From the NCBI RefSeq assembly GCF_030690045.1, contig NZ_JAUYHK010000009.1, forward strand, positions 147,718-211,717: a stretch of DNA of 64,000 nucleotides, in the 5' to 3' direction. Of the stretch, positions 6,952 to 15,283 are shown piece by piece (position 1 is the stretch's first letter; the number at the start of each line of letters is the position of its first letter). The stretch comes from Thalassospira sp. Its GTDB lineage: Bacteria; Pseudomonadota; Alphaproteobacteria; Rhodospirillales; Thalassospiraceae. A model generated the notes under the pieces. That model saw nothing but the letters and a program-made list of their open reading frames with translations, made no database searches and was not told where the DNA came from. The translations under genes were made by a program, and so were the position numbers.

Positions 6952-7782
6952 TCAATCGCCCCGCAAACACAGCCATGACAGGTCAGACAAGCCGATAAAC
7001 GGCCCGCCGCGGGCCTCTATCGTGCCGCGTACCCGCACATGCTTGCCCGCCCATGACGCCATATCAATGCCGCGCATTTCCAGAATATCGCGCAAATCCC
7101 GGTCAATCGCGATGGTGAAATCGCGTTGCCAGTTGCGCCCGAAATTCAGGTAACTGCGCCATTCGCGATGTTCGACCGATATCACAATACCGTCAATCAC
7201 CGCAAAGCGCCCCGTTGCCGCACCGGTCATGGTGGCCGCCTGATAAAAATATCCCGGCTGCGCCCATAATCCGCGCCCGGCCCCAATCGCATCCTGTTCG
7301 GCTGCGATCAGGGTGCTGATATCATGGTCCGAATCGGGTAACACCATCGCCAGCCCGGCCCGCAGCAAATCCGCCTGCCAGCTTTGCCCGTCCCCGTCGC
7401 GCACATAGGCGGTTTGCCGACCGGCAAAATCGGGCATTGAGGATACCGGCTCCAACATCTGATACCGGCCAAAATCACGTCCCATCTGATCAGCCGCCTG
7501 TGCGACAATATCGGGCGGAAAGGCAATATCGGCCAGCCGCCAGACCGTACCATCGCCCGTTGTCAGACCCTCAACCCCCGATGGCGGCAACAGCCTGACC
7601 AATGATGCGGCGGTGACAGAACCGGCACTATCGTCATGTGGCGGGATGGCACCGAATGGGTTAAAATCCGGGCCGCAGGCAAAATCCGGCGGCGGTGAAG
7701 CCGCCCAAACCGGGGAAAACGCGCACAGGATCAGCATCATCGCCGCAAAAAACACAAATTTTGGGCAATACTGTCCCCTCAT
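6952..7782 (-). CDS. Secreted thermonuclease-fold (SNase-like) protein
   Basis: 276-aa protein with an N-terminal signal sequence (CPKFVFFAAMMLILCAFSPVWA) and a region at about 75-180 resembling the staphylococcal nuclease OB fold: TVWRLADIAFP, GRQTAYV, LLRAGLAMVLP and GRGLW. A C-terminal domain (about 185-276, ending in AGKHVRVRGTIEARGG) looks like a second OB-like domain, as in some alphaproteobacterial members. The first catalytic Arg (WRL) and the second (GRQ) align, but the family's Glu of the APE motif appears to be Pro. It may thus be weakly active or inactive. It is divergent from the M48 protease gene. Confidence 0.65.
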   Translation of the reverse strand: MRGQYCPKFVFFAAMMLILCAFSPVWAASPPPDFACGPDFNPFGAIPPHDDSAGSVTAASLVRLLPPSGVEGLTTGDGTVWRLADIAFPPDIVAQAADQMGRDFGRYQMLEPVSSMPDFAGRQTAYVRDGDGQSWQADLLRAGLAMVLPDSDHDISTLIAAEQDAIGAGRGLWAQPGYFYQAATMTGAATGRFAVIDGIVISVEHREWRSYLNFGRNWQRDFTIAIDRDLRDILEMRGIDMASWAGKHVRVRGTIEARGGPFIGLSDLSWLCLRGD

Positions 7783-7879
7783 CTGACATGAATACCCCTT
7801 GCAGATTGCGCCGCACATCTTGATTTATGTGATATGCCGGAATAATCAGAAGACTATGGGACAAGAGGGAAGACTTTCA

Positions 7880-9358
7880 ATGGGTTTTACGCATCATCAG
7901 GGTATCCGTGCGCTTGCGGTGTTTGCCGCACTGGGGTTGATGGCCGGGCTGGCCGGGTGTTCAACCAATCCGGCAACAGGGGGCGATTCCTTTACCGCCT
8001 TCATGTCCCCCGATCAGGAACGCCAGATCGGGTCGCAGGAACATCCCAAAATGGTGAAGGAATTTGGCGGCAATTACGATGAAAAGGATTTGCCGCGCTA
8101 TGTTGCCGACATCGGGGCCAAACTGGTGGCGGTTTCGGAAGCACCCACTGAAAATTTCACCTTCACGGTCCTTGATACCCCGGTGATCAATGCCTTTGCC
8201 CTGCCCGGCGGCTATGTCTATGTCACCCGCGGCCTGATGGCGCTGGCCTCGAACGAGGCGGAAATTGCCGGTGTTCTGGCCCATGAAATCGGCCATGTCG
8301 TCGCCCGCCATTCAGCCCAGCGTTACAGCCAGGGGATGCTGACGCAAATTCTGGCCGGGGGGCTGTCCGCCGCAATTGGCAATGGCGCGGGCGATATCAT
8401 CGGGGTTGGCGCCAATGCCTATCTGAAATCCTTTTCGCGTGAACATGAATTTGAGGCCGACATGCTCGGCGTGCGCTATCTGACCCGCGCCGGATACGAC
8501 CCGGCGGGCATGGCGTCCTTCCTCAAAAAACTGCGCGCCCATTCCCGGCTTCAGGCCAAACTGGCCGGGCGGTCCCCCGATGAAATCGACAGTTTTGATT
8601 TCATGGCCACCCATCCGCGCACCCTTGACCGCATTGCCCAGGCCCAGTCCGCCGCCAATGTTCAGGTCGTCAGCAATCCGACGATTGGCGCAGTGCCCTA
8701 TATGACCGCGATTGACGGTATTATTTATGGTGACGGCCCGGATCATGGCTATGCCCGTGGCAACAAATTCATCCATGTGCCGCTGGATTTCTATTTTGAA
8801 GTGCCCGAAGAATTTTCGATGGTCAATCAGCCCGATGCGGTTGTCGCCCGCGATGGCGAGGGCGCGATGATTGTGTTTGAAGGCGCACCGGGGGCCAAAA
8901 ATATTGGCCTCGATCAATATCTTGCCACCAAATTCAGCAACAATATCCGCCTGACCAATATCGAAAAAATCGACATCAACAATCAACCCGCCGCCACCGG
9001 CTATGCCGATATCCGCATGAAATCGGGCGAAACCGCCCGGCTGCGCGTGGTGGTGATTGGCCGGGGCGATACCGCCTATCAGTTTTTGCTGATTGTGCCG
9101 ATCAACCGGGTGGATGCCTATAATGTCGGGCTGCGCCGCACGACATACAGTTTCCGGCCCCTGACAGCACAGGAAAAACAGAATTACAATCCGCTGCGCA
9201 TCAAGGTACGGGCGGTCAACCCCGAATATTCCACGGCCACCTTTGTCGATTCAATGGCGGTGGAGCGCGAGGCCGCCGATGTTTTTGCCGTGCTGAACGG
9301 TCTGGAAGACAACCAGCAACCCCCGGCAGGATCGCTGGTCAAAACCGTGGTGGATTAG
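7880..9358 (+). CDS. M48 family metalloprotease lipoprotein (BepA/LoiP-like)
   Basis: 492-aa periplasmic zinc protease. Residues 1-27 form a lipoprotein signal ending in the lipobox LAGC. The zinc site is HEIGH in LAHEIGHVVARHS, with the third ligand in EHEFEADMLGVRYL. The second half (about 280-492) is a TPR-less C-terminal domain as in alphaproteobacterial M48 lipoproteins, which take part in outer membrane protein quality control. The ATG at 7880 follows an AGAGGGAAGA ribosome binding site; the frame extends upstream but lacks a better start. Its stop overlaps the convergent gene's stop by four bases. Confidence 0.88.
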   Translation: MGFTHHQGIRALAVFAALGLMAGLAGCSTNPATGGDSFTAFMSPDQERQIGSQEHPKMVKEFGGNYDEKDLPRYVADIGAKLVAVSEAPTENFTFTVLDTPVINAFALPGGYVYVTRGLMALASNEAEIAGVLAHEIGHVVARHSAQRYSQGMLTQILAGGLSAAIGNGAGDIIGVGANAYLKSFSREHEFEADMLGVRYLTRAGYDPAGMASFLKKLRAHSRLQAKLAGRSPDEIDSFDFMATHPRTLDRIAQAQSAANVQVVSNPTIGAVPYMTAIDGIIYGDGPDHGYARGNKFIHVPLDFYFEVPEEFSMVNQPDAVVARDGEGAMIVFEGAPGAKNIGLDQYLATKFSNNIRLTNIEKIDINNQPAATGYADIRMKSGETARLRVVVIGRGDTAYQFLLIVPINRVDAYNVGLRRTTYSFRPLTAQEKQNYNPLRIKVRAVNPEYSTATFVDSMAVEREAADVFAVLNGLEDNQQPPAGSLVKTVVD

Positions 9359-10167
9359 GATTCAGCTTCGATCTGATCGATGAGGACGCCATCCCCGTTA
9401 ATCGCCACCGCGATTAACGGCCCGCCCCGGCCCGATCCGCCATCGACCGACAGGGTAAATTCCCGTTCGATCAGGCCCGGCGTGCCATTCGATGCGCCGC
9501 GCACAATCCGCGCGCAATCGTAATAACGGTCCGTGATGCTTTCAAACATCGACCCGCCCCACCAGAATGTATCGGTCTGGGCATTCAGCGGGCGTGACGC
9601 ATCCAGCCCGGCATGAACGAAAATCAGTTTGCCATCGGTGCTATAGGCCGCATGTTTCAGATCGGCCATCAGGGCGCTGTGACCGCTGTTTTTGCGAAAG
9701 GCATCGGAAAGCTGGCTGGTCCATTGGGCAATCGCATGGGCCCCTTGCCGCATCACCGACTGCACATGGGCCGGGTCGCTGCCATAGGCCCGCACAATCC
9801 CCGCCGCCCCGCGCGACAGCATCCAGTCAAATACTTCGCCGGGATTGGGGGCGAATTGCAATTGCTGCATCTTGCCCAGCATTTCTTCGGCCGCCCCGCG
9901 CAAAAACACGATATCGGCAAGGTCAACACCGTCCTGCGCAATGAAATACCGGCGAAACAGCAAAACCTCGTTGATCGCAGCGCGGACAGTTTCCCCGTCC
10001 CCGTCGCCCCAGTAACTGCCCAGATAGACAATCCGGTCGCCGGGGCGCACTTTTTGCGCCAGTTGCCGGTGCAGGGACAGCAAAGCCGCGTGATTGCCGC
10101 GAATGGCCCCGACCGCCCATATTCGGTCTGCGGGTTTTAATGGTGCCAGAACTGCCGCTGCAGCCAT
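9355..10167 (-). CDS. Metallophosphoesterase-fold pseudoenzyme
   Basis: 270-aa protein with the overall layout of bacterial serine/threonine phosphatase-type calcineurin-like phosphoesterases, but with the metal ligands changed. The usual GDIHG is GAIRG here, GDYVDRG is GSYWGDG, RGNHE is RGAAE, and the late GHT block appears as RGAS. The VHAGL motif is kept. The fold is thus recognisable while nearly all residues that bind the two metals are absent, so catalysis is unlikely and a binding or regulatory role is more probable. A ribosome binding site (AGGGG) supports the ATG. The gene lies downstream of carD, separated from it by a terminator-like hairpin. Confidence 0.65.
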   Translation of the reverse strand: MAAAAVLAPLKPADRIWAVGAIRGNHAALLSLHRQLAQKVRPGDRIVYLGSYWGDGDGETVRAAINEVLLFRRYFIAQDGVDLADIVFLRGAAEEMLGKMQQLQFAPNPGEVFDWMLSRGAAGIVRAYGSDPAHVQSVMRQGAHAIAQWTSQLSDAFRKNSGHSALMADLKHAAYSTDGKLIFVHAGLDASRPLNAQTDTFWWGGSMFESITDRYYDCARIVRGASNGTPGLIEREFTLSVDGGSGRGGPLIAVAINGDGVLIDQIEAES

Positions 10168-10186
10168 AATATACCCCTGTTACAGA

Positions 10187-10218
10187 AAACCGGCCCGGAA
10201 GAACCCCCGGACCGGTTT
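10187..10218 (-). terminator. Hairpin between carD and the phosphoesterase-like gene
   Basis: AAACCGG plus CCGG on one side pairs with CCGG plus CCGGTTT on the other. On the minus strand the stem ends in GGTTTTCTG. It lies about 55 bases beyond the carD stop and is a likely carD terminator, perhaps leaky. Confidence 0.6.
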
Positions 10219-10273
10219 ATATATAGCGTCAGGAAATTAAATTTGCGTGACCTTGGGATGCAAACCGTAAAGA

Positions 10274-10774
10274 TCAGGCGGCCTTCTGCAACAATTTCTC
10301 AAGCCGACCCGAAGCCTTGTCCTTGTCGATTTTTTCAATCGCGGCCAGTTCATCGACCAGACGTTCAAACGCCGCTTCGTAAATCTGGCGTTCGGAAAAA
10401 GACTGTTCAGGCTGGGTGGCCGAACGATGCAGATCGCGCACCACTTCGGCAATCGAAACCGGATCGCCGGAATTGATTTTTGCTTCGTATTCCTGGGCGC
10501 GGCGCGACCACATGGTGCGTTTGACACGCGCCCGGCCCCGAAGGGTTATCAGCGCCGAATCCATCTGTTTTTTGGAAGACAGTTTGCGCAGACCTGAATT
10601 GCCCACCTTGTTGACCGGAACCCGAAGGGTCATGCGGCTGGAATCAAAGGTGATGACATAAAGGCGAAGTTCCTGCCCGGCAATTTCCTGGGTTTCAAGG
10701 CCGTCAACGCGGCCGACACCATGGGCGGGATAAACAACGTAATCGCCAAGAGCAAAGGGCAACTTGTCTGACAT
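10274..10774 (-). CDS. carD: CarD family transcriptional regulator
   Basis: 166-aa RNA-polymerase-binding regulator. The N-terminal Tudor-like RNAP-interaction domain (about 5-65) contains FALGDYVVYPAHGVGRV and the FDSSRMTLRVPV strand region. The C-terminal helical domain (about 70-160) holds the basic, Trp-containing segment RTMWSRRAQEYEAKI that contacts promoter DNA. CarD proteins stabilise open complexes, especially at rRNA promoters, and are widespread in alphaproteobacteria. The ATG at 10774 has a GGAAGGAAG ribosome binding site, and the in-frame upstream codons look non-coding. Confidence 0.93.
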   Translation of the reverse strand: MSDKLPFALGDYVVYPAHGVGRVDGLETQEIAGQELRLYVITFDSSRMTLRVPVNKVGNSGLRKLSSKKQMDSALITLRGRARVKRTMWSRRAQEYEAKINSGDPVSIAEVVRDLHRSATQPEQSFSERQIYEAAFERLVDELAAIEKIDKDKASGRLEKLLQKAA

Positions 10775-11060
10775 AAAGCTTCCTTCCGGCCTGATGGCCT
10801 GGTCATTTAACGGTAATACTACAGACCCGCGACGCAAAGAGCATCACACGACCAGGCTTTTGGCAAAGTCGCGGTTTCAGACAGGATAATATATCGGAGA
10901 TCCGACTGCGTGGAGCGAGCCTGTCGAGCCCTTGAACGCGAAAACAGACCATAACACATCAACAGGCCCGATCACAGAACTTTTCCGCGCGGGTCGGTCA
11001 ATGCAGCCATGCACGCATGATGATGGTGCGCCAAAACCGGCGTGTTTTCAGGCCGAAACC

Positions 11061-11396
11061 TCAATCACCCTTGCCCGGTTCCTCGGACAACAGGGCGGCC
11101 TTGCCCGGTTTGCCATCCCAATCGGCGGCATCGGCAGGCGCATCACCCTTGCGCGTGATATTCGGCCAGATTTCGGCGAATTTGCGGTTCACTTCCAGCC
11201 AGTTATCCAGATTGGGCTCGGTATCGGGAATAATCGCCTCGGCCGGGCATTCCGGTTCACAGACGCCGCAATCAATGCATTCGTCCGGGTGAATGACCAG
11301 AAAGTTTTCACCTTCATAAAAGCAATCGACGGGGCAAACCTCGACGCAATCCTGATACTTACATTTGATGCAGTTTTCCGTCACCACATAGGTCAT
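11061..11396 (-). CDS. fdxA: FdxA-type 7Fe ferredoxin
   Basis: 111-aa ferredoxin carrying one [3Fe-4S] and one [4Fe-4S] cluster. The N-terminal block has [18 protein letters not shown], and the second has [12 protein letters not shown]. The C-terminal extension with [19 protein letters not shown] is diagnostic of the FdxA family. It acts as a soluble electron carrier. The ATG at 11396 follows GGAGTGA; the upstream in-frame segment is Pro-rich and unlike the family. It is monocistronic. Confidence 0.94.
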   Translation of the reverse strand: MTYVVTENCIKCKYQDCVEVCPVDCFYEGENFLVIHPDECIDCGVCEPECPAEAIIPDTEPNLDNWLEVNRKFAEIWPNITRKGDAPADAADWDGKPGKAALLSEEPGKGD

Positions 11397-11737
11397 GGCG
11401 TCACTCCGTTCAGCTTGCGGCGCCAATGGCGGCTGCGCACGCCCGGGCCTGTTCTCTCTCGGGCATTGGGTTATCATGCGGGAACGTTGTGTGCAACTCC
11501 AATAAAACCCCAGTTTTTTAAGTAGTATTAGCTGTCCGGTACGTCCTTTATTTCACAGAAATTTTAGGCATTTTCGGGTGCAAATTCCCCCACCCTGATA
11601 TACACGACAAAAGAAGAGGGGATGTCCCCCTTGGCAATCACGGTGCAACAATTGCTTTTATCCCAATAAAGTCATAGTCTTTGCCACAATTGGCGGGCGG
11701 CAAGGCCCTGTGACTGGCGTGGATTTCGGAGGCGTGC
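11397..11737. other. Divergent intergenic region between fdxA and the GGDEF-EAL gene
   Basis: About 340 bases between two divergent genes, with no convincing ORF over 30 codons. The middle is AT-rich (around 11500-11600) and should hold both promoters. A GGGG-ATGT-CCCC mini-hairpin lies near 11620-11632. I looked for a c-di-GMP riboswitch ahead of the GGDEF-EAL gene and did not see one. Confidence 0.4.
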
Positions 11738-14197
11738 CTGAAAAAAGAGAGGCTTCGGTGGCAAAATCGCCTGTCTTTAAAACAGGCCCGCGCCGCCGTC
11801 ATCATCACCCTTTTGCTGGGTCTTGTCTTCAGCGCTGCCCAGATTTTCTGGGATCTGCGCGAAGAACGGCACCTGATTGACCGCACTGTCAATCAGGTCC
11901 TGTTGACCTTGCGCGAATCCGCAACCCAGGCGGCCTATGGTCTGGATGAAACGCTGGCCTCGCGGGTGGTCGCCGGTCTGTTTGAATATGAACCGGTCCA
12001 TCACGCCATTTTGCGCGATGATTTCGGCAATATTCTGGCCGAACAGCAACGCCCGCGCAACGTATCGGGCCTGCACTGGCTCAGCGATCTGATGTTTGGC
12101 GACAATCAGGTCTATGCGGTGCCCCTGACCATCGGCGAAACCCGTGATCTGGTCGGGCATCTGATTGTCGATATCGACACCCGTCTGATTGCGGCAAATT
12201 TCCTGAAACGCTCCGGGCTGATCCTGGCATCGGGCGTGGCACGCAATGCCTTGCTGGGCCTTGCCCTGATTGCGTTTTTCTATTTCGCCCTGACCAAACC
12301 GCTTTTGCATCTTGTCCGGTCCTTGCGTGCCGTCGATCCGGCCCATCCCGGCATCCGGAAAATAACGGTCAATCCGGCGCATCTTCACGATGAACTGGGG
12401 CTTCTCGCCCGGTCGGCCAATGGCTTGCTCGATGAAATCGGCGATAATCTGACCCGGTTGCGGCAAACCGAACAACAGGTTCTGGAACGGGAAAACCGCC
12501 TGCGCGGCATCATGCAACATGTCGCCGACGGCATTCTGACGGTCGATTCCGGGTTTGTGATCCGCGATTGCAATCCTGCCACGCTTGAATTGTTGCGCCT
12601 GCCCGGCACCACCCGTCTTGAAGGCCGCAATTTTCGGGATTTTGTTGTCGAATCGTCCCGCGGGACCCTCAAAAACGCCCTTGCCGATCTGATTGGCAAT
12701 ATTCCCGGTGGCCCCATTCTGGACCGGTCTGTCAATCTGGTCATTCAGTGCGCCGATCACACCAATATTCAGGCCGCCGCCGCCCTGCGCCCGATCAAGG
12801 ACCATGACGAAACCCTTTATATTATCGTCCTGCACGATATCACCGCCCAAAAACGCTACGAAGAACGTCTGGTCTATATGGCCCATCATGACCCGCTGAC
12901 CGATTTGCCCAATCGCAGCATGCTGGAACAAAGCCTGAAAACCGCCCTTGATGCCGATCCACGCAAGGGCATGGCCGGGTCCAAAGTCACGGCCATCCTG
13001 TTTATCGATCTGGACCGCTTCAAACTGATCAATGACAGTCTGGGCCATGATGTCGGGGATTTGTTGCTCAAGGCGGTTGCCGCACGGTTGCGCGGTGTGA
13101 TCCGGCGCAGCGACACCATTGGTCGCCTTGGCGGCGATGAATTCCTGATTGTCATTCCCGAATTGCGCGAAACCCAGGACGCCGCCGTCCTGTCGCAATC
13201 CGTGCTGGACTGTCTGGCCCCGGCCTTTGAAATCAATGGCCGCCATCTGTTTATTTCACCCTCGATCGGCATTGCGTTAAGCCCGGCGGATGGCGACAAT
13301 TTCCCCACCCTGATGCGCAATGCCGATGCCGCGATGTACAGTGCAAAATCCCGCGGCGGTAACACCTATCACTTCTTTACCCGCAAAATGAGCGAAAGCT
13401 CGCTGGCGCGTCTTTCGATGGAAAACAATCTGCGCGATGCTATTGACCGCGAACAGTTTGACCTGCATTACCAGCCGAAAATTGACCTTGTCACTGGCAA
13501 GATTTCCGGGTTTGAAGCCCTGCTGCGCTGGAACCAGCCCGGTCACGGTTTTATTTCCCCGATGCAATTCATTCCGGTGGCCGAGGAAACCGGCCTGATC
13601 GACCGGCTGGGCGCATGGGTTTTGCGCCGGGTCTGCCTGCAAATCATCGAATGGGACCGCGCCGGTTTGCCGCCGATTGTGATTGCCGTCAATCTGTCGG
13701 CCCGGCAATTGATCGAGGGCCGCATTACCGAAACCATCGCCCGCATTCTCGATGAAACCGGCGTTCCGGCATCGCGTCTGGTTCTGGAAATCACCGAAAC
13801 CTTCATGATGCAGGGCATGGTGCGGGCCGCGGCCCTGCTCGGCGATTTGCGTCGTCTGGGGCTTCAGATCGCCATTGACGATTTCGGCACCGGCTATTCG
13901 TCGCTGAATTATCTCAAACGCCTGCCGATCAATGCCATCAAGATCGACCGGTCTTTTATCCGCGATGTCACCAGTGACCCCGACGATGCCGCCATTACCA
14001 ATACCATCATCATGATGGGGCGCAATCTGGGCCTGCGGGTCATTGCCGAAGGTGTGGAAACCACCGCCCAGCTTGATCTGCTCCGCCATCAGGGATGTGA
14101 CGAGGTTCAGGGCTTCCTGTTTTCCGAACCCCGCCCCGCCATCGAGATTCCGGCAATGATGGAACAACTGGTGTTGCTGGAAAAAACCGGGATATAA
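11738..14197 (+). CDS. Membrane PAS-GGDEF-EAL c-di-GMP enzyme
   Basis: About 819 aa if read from a CTG at 11738, which lies five bases after GGAGG and gives a normal N terminus (charged LKKERLRW, then membrane helix RAAVIITLLLGLVF). No ATG or GTG is in frame upstream of the helix; a TTG at 11813 would truncate it. Then come a periplasmic sensor region, a second helix (LLGLALIAFFYFAL), HAMP, PAS, GGDEF (RLGGDEF, intact) and EAL (EALLRW, NLSARQ, EITET, DDFGTGYSS, KIDRSF and AEGVET, all intact). Both cyclase and phosphodiesterase activity are possible, and the balance is unknown. A response regulator operon follows it directly. Confidence 0.85.
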   Translation: MKKERLRWQNRLSLKQARAAVIITLLLGLVFSAAQIFWDLREERHLIDRTVNQVLLTLRESATQAAYGLDETLASRVVAGLFEYEPVHHAILRDDFGNILAEQQRPRNVSGLHWLSDLMFGDNQVYAVPLTIGETRDLVGHLIVDIDTRLIAANFLKRSGLILASGVARNALLGLALIAFFYFALTKPLLHLVRSLRAVDPAHPGIRKITVNPAHLHDELGLLARSANGLLDEIGDNLTRLRQTEQQVLERENRLRGIMQHVADGILTVDSGFVIRDCNPATLELLRLPGTTRLEGRNFRDFVVESSRGTLKNALADLIGNIPGGPILDRSVNLVIQCADHTNIQAAAALRPIKDHDETLYIIVLHDITAQKRYEERLVYMAHHDPLTDLPNRSMLEQSLKTALDADPRKGMAGSKVTAILFIDLDRFKLINDSLGHDVGDLLLKAVAARLRGVIRRSDTIGRLGGDEFLIVIPELRETQDAAVLSQSVLDCLAPAFEINGRHLFISPSIGIALSPADGDNFPTLMRNADAAMYSAKSRGGNTYHFFTRKMSESSLARLSMENNLRDAIDREQFDLHYQPKIDLVTGKISGFEALLRWNQPGHGFISPMQFIPVAEETGLIDRLGAWVLRRVCLQIIEWDRAGLPPIVIAVNLSARQLIEGRITETIARILDETGVPASRLVLEITETFMMQGMVRAAALLGDLRRLGLQIAIDDFGTGYSSLNYLKRLPINAIKIDRSFIRDVTSDPDDAAITNTIIMMGRNLGLRVIAEGVETTAQLDLLRHQGCDEVQGFLFSEPRPAIEIPAMMEQLVLLEKTGI

Positions 14198-14268
14198 TGC
14201 CACAACGCCAATCCGGTCCAAATGTCAGGTGACATTTGGCTCTGCTCCCATTCGCATTCGAGGACGGC

Positions 14269-14643
14269 ATGCCCCACACACGATCTGTCTTGCTGGTTGA
14301 TGACAGCAAATTCGCCCGCTTGCTGGTCCGTGCTTTTATTGAAGGCAATTTTCCCGGCTGGCAGGTGGACGAGGCCGAAGAAGCCGACAAGGCGCAATCG
14401 CTGGCCGCACAGACGCAATATGATTATTTTGTGATCGATTTCAATATGCCGGGCATGAATGGCATTGAACTGGGCACCGTCCTGCGTAAAGCCTATCCGG
14501 CCGCGCGGATTGCCCTTCTGACCGCCAATATCCAGCAGGAAATCCAGAAAACCGTCGCCGCCCTTGGCATTGATTTTCTGGCCAAACCCCCGACCCAGGA
14601 AAAAATCACCGCCTATTTCAAGGCGCAGGAATCACAGGCATGA
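14269..14643 (+). CDS. CheY-like single-domain response regulator
   Basis: 124-aa receiver domain with no output domain. The acidic pair is in LLVDDSKFA, the phospho-acceptor Asp in FVIDFNMPGMNG, the conserved Thr in LLTAN, and the Lys in FLAKPP. The ATG at 14269 follows GAGGACGGC; an earlier in-frame ATG at 14236 would add an untypical leader. Its last codons overlap the start of the cheC-like gene by four bases (ATGA), so phosphorylation by the kinase at 15284 and dephosphorylation by the CheC product is the natural reading. The downstream target is unknown; the GGDEF-EAL protein just upstream is a candidate. Confidence 0.88.
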   Translation: MPHTRSVLLVDDSKFARLLVRAFIEGNFPGWQVDEAEEADKAQSLAAQTQYDYFVIDFNMPGMNGIELGTVLRKAYPAARIALLTANIQQEIQKTVAALGIDFLAKPPTQEKITAYFKAQESQA

Positions 14644-15263
14644 TCGACCTGACCGACCTTGAAAAAGATACCATCACCGAACTGATCAATATCGGCGTCG
14701 GGCGGGCGGCGGCATCGCTGTCGGAAATGGTCGATCAACCGGTCGAACTCAGCGTCCCCTCCATCGATTTTATTGCCCGTTTTTCCGATGCTGGCCTGAT
14801 TGCCGCCCCAAACGAAGTGGTTTCGGCCGTCAAACAAAGTTTCGATGGCCCGTTTCAGGGCGATGCCTTGCTGGTTTTCCCGGAAAAGCGCAGCCTGGAA
14901 CTGGTGCGCCGTCTGTTAAAGGTCGATGTCCCGCTTGATAGCCTGACCGACCTTGAACAGGAAGCCCTGATGGAGGTCGGCAATATCATTCTCAATGCCT
15001 GCCTTGGCAGCATCGCCAATGTTCTGGGCAGTCCGATCAATTGTGCCATGCCGGAATTTCGCAAATGTGAAACCCGCAATCTGTTACCTGAAGAAACCGG
15101 CACGGCGGCCCAAAAAGCGCCCCCCGTTCTGATGATCCTGCATGTGCAGTTCAATCTGCGTCAGGATGATATTGACGGTTATGTGCTGTTTGTCATGGAC
15201 CTTGTTTCCATTCAGACGATGAAGGAACTGGTCCGCAAATTCATTGAACAAACCCTGCAATAA
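14640..15263 (+). CDS. CheC family response-regulator phosphatase
   Basis: 207-aa protein with the two pseudo-symmetric CheC active sites. Site 1 fits the D/S-x3-E-x2-N-x22-P rule exactly (Asp10, Glu14, Asn17, Pro40). Site 2 has Glu108, Glu112, Asn115 and Pro138, so only the first acid is a non-consensus Glu. CheC proteins remove phosphate from CheY-like receivers. Translationally coupled to the receiver gene upstream and followed 20 bases later by a histidine kinase, it completes a compact phospho-signalling unit. No chemoreceptor, CheA or CheW is in the window. Confidence 0.87.
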   Translation: MIDLTDLEKDTITELINIGVGRAAASLSEMVDQPVELSVPSIDFIARFSDAGLIAAPNEVVSAVKQSFDGPFQGDALLVFPEKRSLELVRRLLKVDVPLDSLTDLEQEALMEVGNIILNACLGSIANVLGSPINCAMPEFRKCETRNLLPEETGTAAQKAPPVLMILHVQFNLRQDDIDGYVLFVMDLVSIQTMKELVRKFIEQTLQ

Positions 15264-15283
15264 ATCAGGACCCCGGCGGGAAC

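Noticed and set aside
11397-11737. c-di-GMP riboswitch ahead of the GGDEF-EAL gene
   Set aside because: The conserved GEMM core elements could not be located.
11777-13246. 489-codon minus-strand frame
   Set aside because: Antisense to the PAS-GGDEF-EAL gene, whose catalytic motifs prove the plus strand.
13277-14221. 314-codon minus-strand frame
   Set aside because: Antisense to the EAL domain; low-complexity Gly/Asn composition; no start context.
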